This document shows positions 1-5,814 of a DNA stretch of 10,568 nt, piece by piece. The position numbers were made by a program, and so were the translations under genes. Below the pieces are notes generated by a model, which had not been told where the DNA came from, made no database searches, and was given only the letters and a program-made list of their open reading frames with translations. The stretch comes from Gammaproteobacteria bacterium. Its GTDB lineage: Bacteria > Pseudomonadota > Gammaproteobacteria > Xanthomonadales > Marinicellaceae. Where the stretch lies: contig JAUHZH010000036.1 of assembly GCA_030426065.1 (NCBI GenBank), positions 1-10,568 of the forward strand, in the 5' to 3' direction. Within the stretch, counting starts at the first letter, position 1; each line of letters opens with the position of its first letter.

Positions 1-21
1 CAAAAGGCCCATCCAGTGCAT
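1..21 (-). CDS. Possible edge-truncated ORF downstream of mgtE
   Basis: After the mgtE stop, an ATG at 21 on the minus strand opens a frame (MHWMGLL) that runs off the window edge. A GGGGG stretch lies about eight bases upstream and could act as a ribosome binding site. The same frame stays open further upstream through the mgtE stop, with an alternative GTG at 36, so a start overlapping mgtE is possible. Only seven codons are visible, so no function can be assigned and the gene may not be real. No terminator is visible between mgtE and this frame. Confidence 0.22.
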
Positions 22-47
22 CAGATCAGCCCCCACTATGTGCGCAA

Positions 48-1427
48 TCAGGTCGTCAGGGTTTGACTTCCCAAAAGCAGCCAAGAACCCAAGCCCAAGA
101 ATGAAACGAAGCCGACGATGTCCGTCACAGTCGTCAGCACCACACCACCTGCGATGGCAGGGTCAATGCCCATTTTGCGCAACATCACAGGAATCACCAC
201 CCCGGCCAGTGCGCCAGCCAGCAGGTTGATGGCCAAAGCCATGGCAATCACGGTTCCCAGTTGCCAACTCTGGAACCACAACAGCGTGATGCCAGCGACA
301 ATGACTGCCCACAACAAGCTGTTCAAAAAAGCAATCATGAATTCTCGGCTGAGCAGGTGCTTGATGTTGCCGCTGCCGACCTGACCGGTGGCCATACCGC
401 GGATCATCAGGGTCAAACTTTGAGAACCGGCAATGCCACCCATGGAAGCCACCACAGGCATCAAAATTGCCAAAGCCACCACTTCTTGTAACACGGCTTC
501 AAAAAAGCCAATCACATAAGCAGCCAGCAGCACCGTCAGCAAATTGATGCCCAGCCAAACTGCGCGCCGTCTTGAAGAGGTGAACACCGGTGCGAACATG
601 TCGCTTTCTTCGTCCAGACCCGCCATCCGCATCACCGAATGTTCGGCTTCTTCGCGTATCACATCAACCACGTCATCGACCGTGATGCGACCGATCAAGA
701 CATTTTTGTCATCAACCACAGGTGCAGAAATCCAATCTGAATGTTCGAAATCTTGGGCCACTTCGGATGCCGGCGTGGTGTCCAGGATGGCTGATGATGA
801 TTCGTCCATGATGTCACGAATTTCAGTCTTCGGATCGGCGGTGAGGAATTTCACCAAAGGCACGCGACCTTTGTAATGCCCTTTGCGGCCGACGGCAAAA
901 AAATCGCCCACCGGTGTCGGTAAATCGCCACGGAATTGCAAATAGCGTTTGACCACTTCAACAGACACATCGGTTCGGACCGTCACCACATTCGGGTCCA
1001 TCAAGCCACCGGCAGAATCTTCAGGATAGGAAAGTACCCTTTCAAGCAGGTCCCTGGATGCGATGTCCATCGACAACATCAACTGGTCAATCGCTTCCTC
1101 GGGTAAACCCGGGATGATGTCGGCCATGTCGTCGAGGTCAAGGTCGCGGGTGGCCTCAACCAGCTGCTCGGTTTCCATGTCCTCAATCAGGCTTTCACGC
1201 ACCTCATCATGCAAGGACACCAACACTTCGCCTTGGCAGGAATCTTCCACCAATTCCCAAACCATCTTCCTTTTGTCGCTTGGGAGTGACTCCAGGAACA
1301 AGGCCACTTCCGCACCGGGGATGCCATTGATGATGCGCGTCACAGCGCCCATGCGCTCCTCATCGAGCGCCTGGTTCAGTGCCTGGATGTCTTTTTCTGT
1401 CGCTTCATTGGGTACCGACTCAACCAT
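48..1427 (-). CDS. mgtE: Magnesium channel/transporter MgtE
   Basis: This 459-residue inner-membrane protein is a Mg2+-gated Mg2+ channel, close to the roughly 450 residues usual for the family. It has an N-terminal superhelical MgtE_N domain (about 15-133) and a linker motif YPEDSAGGLM (134-143). A CBS pair follows (about 141-260, second CBS ending GRITVDDVVDVIREE), then a C-terminal membrane domain with about five helices (about 285-455). The sequence PVVASMGGIAGSQS (324-337) is the conserved pore-region loop in its proteobacterial form. Asp436 in TVTDIVGF corresponds to the ion-selectivity aspartate of Thermus MgtE (Asp432). In the known structure the N and CBS domains bind Mg2+ and close the pore; acidic residues for this are abundant here. 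The ATG is supported by an AGGAG six bases upstream. The gene is divergent from rimI. I see no M-box riboswitch, as the leader is too short. Confidence 0.96.
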   Translation of the reverse strand: MVESVPNEATEKDIQALNQALDEERMGAVTRIINGIPGAEVALFLESLPSDKRKMVWELVEDSCQGEVLVSLHDEVRESLIEDMETEQLVEATRDLDLDDMADIIPGLPEEAIDQLMLSMDIASRDLLERVLSYPEDSAGGLMDPNVVTVRTDVSVEVVKRYLQFRGDLPTPVGDFFAVGRKGHYKGRVPLVKFLTADPKTEIRDIMDESSSAILDTTPASEVAQDFEHSDWISAPVVDDKNVLIGRITVDDVVDVIREEAEHSVMRMAGLDEESDMFAPVFTSSRRRAVWLGINLLTVLLAAYVIGFFEAVLQEVVALAILMPVVASMGGIAGSQSLTLMIRGMATGQVGSGNIKHLLSREFMIAFLNSLLWAVIVAGITLLWFQSWQLGTVIAMALAINLLAGALAGVVIPVMLRKMGIDPAIAGGVVLTTVTDIVGFVSFLGLGSWLLLGSQTLTT

Positions 1428-1433
1428 GACCTG

Positions 1434-1438
1434 CTCCT
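1434..1438 (-). promoter_or_regulatory. Ribosome binding site of mgtE
   Basis: On the minus strand AGGAG lies six bases before the ATG at 1427. It is the clearest Shine-Dalgarno sequence in the window and fixes the mgtE start. Confidence 0.8.
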
Positions 1439-1462
1439 ATGTATTCTGACGTGTCACATTCC

Positions 1463-1484
1463 GTCATTCCCGCGAAGGCGGGAA
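1463..1484. repeat. REP-like palindrome between mgtE and rimI
   Basis: The element contains a perfect 7-bp stem, TTCCCGC (1467-1473) and GCGGGAA (1478-1484), around a GAAG loop, preceded by CGTCA. The core GTCATTCCCGCGAAGGCGGGAA matches, from memory, a widespread extragenic palindrome found in many copies in diverse proteobacteria. The usual mirror-image TGACG on the right side is missing here and replaced by an AT stretch, so the copy looks partly decayed. It lies in the mgtE leader and just upstream of the rimI promoter. It could act as a weak hairpin in either transcript. Confidence 0.65.
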
Positions 1485-1488
1485 ATTT

Positions 1489-1497
1489 TGTTAAAAT
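1489..1497 (+). promoter_or_regulatory. Extended -10 promoter of rimI
   Basis: TGTTAAAAT is a TGn extended -10 with a TAAAAT hexamer (1492-1497), followed by GGC. It lies 35 bases before the proposed rimI ATG. No good -35 box is seen at 17 bp, which is acceptable for extended -10 promoters. A nearly identical element precedes argS. Confidence 0.5.
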
Positions 1498-1532
1498 GGC
1501 ATGCACACATTGTAAAGCAAGCACCGTCCAAG

Positions 1533-2027
1533 ATGCATGACAAAAAAACAATCATTTTCAGTAAGATAAGTCCAGATGATGTGAGTTTGCTACAAATCAT
1601 CGAAAAACAGGCCTATCCCAATCCATGGTCAGAAAAAATCATGCTCGATTGCATCAAAGCCGGCTACCAATGCATCAAAATGACCCCCGAAAACGAGCAA
1701 GAAAACATTTTGGCTTATGCCTTCATGATGATGGGCCACGAAGAGTCACACCTGCTCAACATCACCACAGCACCGGCGTTCCTGCGCCAAGGGCTGGCTC
1801 AAAAAATGCTCCACCGCTTGTTACTGATCGGCCGCATCAACCACGCCAAACAAATGATCCTCGAAGTCCGCAGCGGCAACCCAGCCGCCATCGCCCTGTA
1901 TCAAAAACAAGGGTTCAAAAAAATCGGCACCCGCAAAAACTACTACCAATACCCGGGGTTAAACGGCGAACGCATCAAAGAAGATGCCATAGTGATGAGT
2001 CGTGCGGTCATCACAACTGACCAATGA
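1533..2027 (+). CDS. rimI: Ribosomal protein S18-alanine N-acetyltransferase RimI
   Basis: This GNAT-family enzyme transfers an acetyl group from acetyl-CoA to the N-terminal alanine of ribosomal protein S18. From ATG 1533 it has 164 residues, near the usual length. Visible hallmarks are PWSEK (31-35), NITTAPAFLRQGLAQ with the acetyl-CoA pyrophosphate loop (76-90), LEVRSGNPAAIALYQKQGF (110-128), RKNYY and EDAIVM near the end. Glu111 and Tyr123 correspond to the catalytic Glu and Tyr described for Salmonella RimI. The first position of the Q/RxxGxG/A loop is Leu here. A longer frame from TTG 1488 exists, but that codon lies inside the predicted -10 element, and the ATG gives the family-typical N-terminus. 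No clear Shine-Dalgarno is seen. The gene stands alone, convergent with the next gene, with no tsaB or holD neighbour in view. Confidence 0.93.
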   Translation: MHDKKTIIFSKISPDDVSLLQIIEKQAYPNPWSEKIMLDCIKAGYQCIKMTPENEQENILAYAFMMMGHEESHLLNITTAPAFLRQGLAQKMLHRLLLIGRINHAKQMILEVRSGNPAAIALYQKQGFKKIGTRKNYYQYPGLNGERIKEDAIVMSRAVITTDQ

Positions 2028-2028
2028 A

Positions 2029-4587
2029 TCATTTCAGGCCAGTGGGCGATTCATCTTCTGCATTCAATACGCCGTCTGCATCCCAATCACCTGTAGGCAG
2101 GTTGTTATTGATCCATTCATTGATGAGGTGAATGTATTGGGCTGGCCGTTCATTTGCTGGAATGTTATTCAGGTTAAATGCCTCTCCCATGAAATGGCAT
2201 GTGCCAGTCATGGAGTGACACCAAGCAACCGTTTCTTTGTGGTTTTGATTGAGCTTGTTACTGATCTGGTTAAGTGTCAAGGGTTCAAAACCGTGGTGAA
2301 AAATCACATCATCATCGAGACTGCCAGAAATGATGAAAGGTGTGGTTTGGTTGATTGCAGGGTCTTCTGACAAAATCGCAAATGACAACTGCTCTGGGCC
2401 TTCATAGCTACCGTCTTGTTGGGCATAAAATTCGAGAATTTGGCTTTGCAATCCTGGTTGAAAGATGAACTGACCCGCAATTGGGGCCAAGGGAAAATCG
2501 AGTTCGTCCACCTCTCCGAACAAAGCATATTGCACCACAGTGTATTCCGAAACAGGCAGGTCAGTGATGACTTCAAATTGCAAGTTCTCACCTTCTTGAA
2601 TGTCGGTATTCAAACCATTCAATTGCATGGTGGCTTGGCCGTAACCTGAGATTCTGAAACTGTGGGTGGGGTGATTGGGGTCATTGCTGGCGATGTTGAC
2701 GTGATTATTAAGTGAAAGCCCCACATGGTCGGGATCGAAAGCGACGGTAAATGGCAATGATTGATTGGGCTGGAGTTCAAATTGGTCCAGCTGTGATGCC
2801 ATGTCCATGCTGTTGTTGGCACTGATGACTTGGATGCTGTTTTCCTGATTTGAAAAGTTCAAAGTGGCATGACCGGTGTTTTGAATCAAAAAAGTGTGTT
2901 CAACCATGCCATTGGCCACAGGCACATAACCAAAATCCGTACCATCACTCAATGAAGGCGTCTCGTCGCCAGAGTCAATGATCATGCCCTGGTAAGTCAC
3001 TTGAAGCTCAGGTTGTGGGGCAATGCCCTCACCTTCAATGACAAAATCAAACGGGTTTTCATCGGGGTCGTTGTTTTCAATGATAATGGTTGCTTGATCA
3101 ACGCCAAGTGAAGTGGGCGTGAATGTGACCTCGAAAGTGACGGATTCCTCAAATCCAAGTGTGGTTGTCAGTGGTTGCTGAGTGATTTGGAATTGACCAG
3201 ATGGGTTATTCAAGTGAATCGCTGATTGGCCTGACAACAACAGCGGTTCAAACATTGTATTGGTGATGGTGAATGTGCGGGTGATGGATTCGATAGAGCT
3301 TTGAGCCTGCCCAAAACCAGTATGATCTGCTGTTGATGGCGTGTCATCACCATCGGGAATTTCATGACCATTGGCGTTGATGTTAATGTCAGGGTCTGGG
3401 CACAGGTTTGTGATTCGATCACCTACATCAAAAATGTCATTGTTGTTATTTTGTAAGGCGCCCTGGGTGTCTGCAAGGTTATTTTCAAATGTGACTCCAC
3501 AAAAACCAACATCAGGAAGTGAATCAGGCATGCCCTGGTTGTTGCCATTGGTGTTATTCAAGCTGTGCAATATAAAAATGCCCCCGCCATAGCCAGATGA
3601 GGCGTTTTGACCATCGATGGTCTGCTTGGCATGGTTGTTGGCGAAATGACTGTTATTGATGGTGACTTGCCCACTTCTGATGAATAAAGCCCCTCCTAAA
3701 CCGGCAGCCAGATTTATATGACCACCAAATCCAGCTTGACCATGGTTGTTCGACCACCAGGCACGACCTCCGCCCGCACCAAAACCACCATGTCCGCCAC
3801 TGTAAATATGTGGCTTAGGATTATATACATAACCGTAATTGTATGTGGCTCCTCCACCTCCTCCAAAACCGCCATTCGAACCAGCTGTATAATTGCCAAA
3901 TCCACCTCCTCCGCCAAATCCACCAGAAGTTCCGGGTTGATATCGGTCGGGAGATTTCAAACCTCCTTGCCCAAAAGCAGGGTCGTTGTTTTGGTAAAGG
4001 CCATAGCCTCCGTAACCAATGGCACTGAATGTGGCATGACCAAACAACCCCCCGCCATTTTGAACTCCGCTGCCGAAGATCCCGCCACCACCACCATTGA
4101 GGGTTGAATCACGCATTTGGCCTGAAACTTGGTTGTTAGACAGTGTGGTGTTGTGGATATTGACTGTACCGGCATAGATGAATATGCCGCCTCCCATGCC
4201 TGCGCCTGAGCCCCCCAGACCTGATGCGCCACCTTGGGCTGAACCATTTTCTATATTGAGGTTTTGTATGGTCACATTCCCTGATTTAATAAACAACGGT
4301 CTGTATTGGTTGTTACCACTGATGCTTCTTCGGGTGTTGTCACTGGACAAGGTGACATCAGAATCGATCAGTCGCTTCATCACCCCTGTGACGGTGACAT
4401 CGGTTTGCAGTTCAATGGTGTCGGGTCCTGGATTGGTGTTGGCTTGCAAGATGGCCCAACTCAAAGTGTTGGCGGTCAGTCCGTGACCAGGGTCGTTGCC
4501 GATTGTGACTGGGAATGTGTCTGATGTGGCTTTTCCGGGGTGGAGCAAGGAACAGGTGATGGCAGTCAAAAGGGCGGTCTTTTTCAT
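2029..4587 (-). CDS. Modular secreted protein: Gly-rich beta-helix, two choice-of-anchor-D/HYDIN-like domains, Calx-beta-like domain
   Basis: This 852-residue protein begins with a Sec signal peptide (1-20, likely cleavage after PGKA) and is predicted to be exported. Residues about 25-390 look like a right-handed parallel beta-helix with GGGIFI or GGALFI rungs followed by FANN or FENN, as in chlamydial Pmp-type repeats. This part holds a very glycine-rich stretch (about 119-300), including two copies of GGFGGGGG at 222-229 and 239-246. Two tandem HYDIN/choice-of-anchor-D-like Ig domains follow (about 399-523 and 527-651). They share the openings DGDDTPS and DSGDETPS and the closings NNDPDENP and SNDPNHP. 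Residues about 652-757 resemble a Calx-beta domain (IQEGENLQFEV, FQPG, EGPEQLSFAILSED). DVIFHHGFE (760-768) is followed by an 84-residue tail with two cysteines and an acidic DWDADGVLNAED loop. No enzymatic residues, lipobox or membrane anchor are visible. A surface or adhesive role is inference. No Shine-Dalgarno precedes the ATG. Confidence 0.85.
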   Translation of the reverse strand: MKKTALLTAITCSLLHPGKATSDTFPVTIGNDPGHGLTANTLSWAILQANTNPGPDTIELQTDVTVTGVMKRLIDSDVTLSSDNTRRSISGNNQYRPLFIKSGNVTIQNLNIENGSAQGGASGLGGSGAGMGGGIFIYAGTVNIHNTTLSNNQVSGQMRDSTLNGGGGGIFGSGVQNGGGLFGHATFSAIGYGGYGLYQNNDPAFGQGGLKSPDRYQPGTSGGFGGGGGFGNYTAGSNGGFGGGGGATYNYGYVYNPKPHIYSGGHGGFGAGGGRAWWSNNHGQAGFGGHINLAAGLGGALFIRSGQVTINNSHFANNHAKQTIDGQNASSGYGGGIFILHSLNNTNGNNQGMPDSLPDVGFCGVTFENNLADTQGALQNNNNDIFDVGDRITNLCPDPDININANGHEIPDGDDTPSTADHTGFGQAQSSIESITRTFTITNTMFEPLLLSGQSAIHLNNPSGQFQITQQPLTTTLGFEESVTFEVTFTPTSLGVDQATIIIENNDPDENPFDFVIEGEGIAPQPELQVTYQGMIIDSGDETPSLSDGTDFGYVPVANGMVEHTFLIQNTGHATLNFSNQENSIQVISANNSMDMASQLDQFELQPNQSLPFTVAFDPDHVGLSLNNHVNIASNDPNHPTHSFRISGYGQATMQLNGLNTDIQEGENLQFEVITDLPVSEYTVVQYALFGEVDELDFPLAPIAGQFIFQPGLQSQILEFYAQQDGSYEGPEQLSFAILSEDPAINQTTPFIISGSLDDDVIFHHGFEPLTLNQISNKLNQNHKETVAWCHSMTGTCHFMGEAFNLNNIPANERPAQYIHLINEWINNNLPTGDWDADGVLNAEDESPTGLK

Positions 4588-4608
4588 GTGGTGTGGTCAA
4601 AATCTGGC

Positions 4609-4637
4609 ATTTAAACATGAAAGCCAGTAGACAACAA
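4609..4637 (-). promoter_or_regulatory. Candidate promoter of the 852-residue secreted-protein gene
   Basis: On the minus strand TTGTTG (4637-4632) and TTAAAT (4614-4609) are 17 bp apart, with a TGt extended -10 just before TTAAAT. Each box is only a partial match to consensus. Transcription would start about 15 bases before the ATG, giving a very short leader. Confidence 0.35.
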
Positions 4638-4697
4638 GTTGGTGAATTTTTTATTTGTAATAAAAAGACAATTTCATTTTAATTAAACAGTGGCTCT

Positions 4698-4705
4698 TGT
4701 AAAAT
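4698..4705 (+). promoter_or_regulatory. Candidate -10 element of the 323-residue secreted-protein gene
   Basis: TGTAAAAT contains a TAAAAT hexamer (4700-4705) 25 bases before the ATG at 4731. The TG directly abuts the hexamer rather than being one base away. The -35 region is AT-rich and has no convincing box. Confidence 0.35.
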
Positions 4706-4730
4706 CTGCCTTTTCTTCAGAGATGGATCA

Positions 4731-5702
4731 ATGAAAAAAGCATTATTTTGCCTGTTGTTGTGGGCAACATTCAATGGATGGGCGAACCAATATTCTTACC
4801 TTTGGGGCATTCAGTTCCCGAAGTTGATGACACCTGACACCAATTGCTGTTTCGATTACAACGGCGACGGTTTGGATGATGACGGCATGGGCGCGGCCCT
4901 GGGTTTGATGTCTGAGCTGAACAGCAACGATTACCAATTCATCAGTGACCGATTGGTCATCAACAACGAGGTGGTCAAAGCGTTCCATTGGCATGGTTTG
5001 GATTTGTCACAAAACCAGGCCAATTTCAGTTTTCAATTGACGGATGCGGTGATCAACAACCCCGAAGCCAGTTTCATCCAGCGTTATTTCGGTTATGTGG
5101 ATCTGACCATCGACACGGCGCTGATGGACAACCTGTTCGAAGGCACATTGACCGACGGTTGGATCAGTGCGGAGGCTGCGGTCTTAACTGATTTTTTGTT
5201 AATGGAAGGGCCGTTGGGTGACGATCCATTGAACCTGTATGACGTCAAGTTTGAAGCACAATTGGTGGAAGATGAGTCCCTGTGTCAAGGCGTGTGCAGT
5301 GAGCAGGAAGTGGTCGATGGCGTGGTCATCGGCAGTGCCAAACTCGGTGGCGTGTTGCCAGCCCATGAAATCTTTGCCGCGATGAATGAACAGTACCGAT
5401 ATTGTTCCTGTGCAGGTGTCAATCCCAATGAGAACGTCTTGACCTGGGCGCCGAATGAATTTTCTGGCACTTTACTGGCCAGTTGTCAGGCAGGCATCGA
5501 TGCCAGCCAATGTTCAGCGGCTGACTATTGTTCCACCTTGCGAGATGTTTGCGGTTATGCACCTGTGGTGGGCATGGCGTTTGATTTGGATCTCGACCAA
5601 GACGGCTACAACGACGCTTTTTCTGTCGGTTTGCGTTTGGGCATTTCCGGCATCGATGATTTGGAATTGTTGGATTTGATCTTCGAAGACAGTTTTGAAT
5701 GA
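4731..5702 (+). CDS. Secreted cysteine-rich protein with paired acidic DxDG loops; function unknown
   Basis: I do not recognise a named family for this 323-residue protein. It starts with a Sec signal peptide (1-18, likely cleavage after NGWA). Apart from one cysteine in that peptide there are ten cysteines (39, 40, 185, 189, 225, 227, 252, 261, 267, 274), enough for five disulfides. Two acidic EF-hand-like loops bracket the mature chain: DYNGDGLDDDG at 42-52 followed by AALGL, and DLDLDQDGYNDAFSVGLRLG at 285-304. The same spacing of loop and AL/GL helix suggests a duplicated or circularly related element. The chain ends LLDLIFEDSFE, the same type of motif as in the divergent neighbour. No transmembrane anchor or catalytic motif is visible. 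The start has only a weak GGA three bases upstream. A strong terminator follows, so it is probably monocistronic. Periplasmic or extracellular location is inferred. Confidence 0.8.
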   Translation: MKKALFCLLLWATFNGWANQYSYLWGIQFPKLMTPDTNCCFDYNGDGLDDDGMGAALGLMSELNSNDYQFISDRLVINNEVVKAFHWHGLDLSQNQANFSFQLTDAVINNPEASFIQRYFGYVDLTIDTALMDNLFEGTLTDGWISAEAAVLTDFLLMEGPLGDDPLNLYDVKFEAQLVEDESLCQGVCSEQEVVDGVVIGSAKLGGVLPAHEIFAAMNEQYRYCSCAGVNPNENVLTWAPNEFSGTLLASCQAGIDASQCSAADYCSTLRDVCGYAPVVGMAFDLDLDQDGYNDAFSVGLRLGISGIDDLELLDLIFEDSFE

Positions 5703-5725
5703 TGCGATTCAAATCCAGATGGATG

Positions 5726-5749
5726 AAGGGAGCTGTGGCTCCCTTTTTT
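5726..5749 (+). terminator. Rho-independent terminator after the 323-residue gene
   Basis: AAGGGAGC and GCTCCCTT form an 8-bp stem with a TGTG loop, and the T run (5744-5749) overlaps the stem end. It starts 23 bases after the stop codon and separates this gene from clpB. Confidence 0.9.
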
Positions 5750-5756
5750 GTGTCAG

Positions 5757-5784
5757 TTGAAAAAATATTTGTTCATCCCCACTT
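5757..5784 (+). promoter_or_regulatory. Sigma-32 (heat-shock) type promoter of clpB
   Basis: GTTGAAA with the hexamer at 5757-5762 and CCCCACTT at 5777-5784 are separated by 14 bases. The Escherichia coli RpoH consensus is CTTGAAA, a spacer of about 11-16, then CCCCATnT, so each box differs at one position. Transcription would start near 5791, about 24 bases before the clpB ATG. The position directly upstream of a classic heat-shock gene strongly supports the call. Confidence 0.8.
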
Positions 5785-5814
5785 CTGAATCAATCAAAAA
5801 TACATTTGGAAATC

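Noticed and set aside
1488..1532. TTG start giving a 179-residue RimI
   Set aside because: The codon lies in the predicted extended -10 element and the extra 15 residues are not family-typical; ATG 1533 fits better.
1428..1532. M-box Mg2+ riboswitch upstream of mgtE
   Set aside because: The leader is about 100 bases including the rimI promoter and contains only a small REP-like hairpin, too short for an M-box.
3840..3935. Repeated cctcctccacc-like units as a CRISPR or tandem repeat
   Set aside because: They are codons of glycine runs on the minus strand, with irregular spacing and no spacers.
3718..4107. Plus-strand ORFs opposite the beta-helix gene, rich in Thr/Ser
   Set aside because: Their composition is what the complement of glycine-rich coding sequence gives; the minus-strand frame has a signal peptide and clear domains.
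5806..5814. TTG start adding three residues to ClpB
   Set aside because: ATG 5815 has a GGAAA immediately upstream and matches the E. coli N-terminus.
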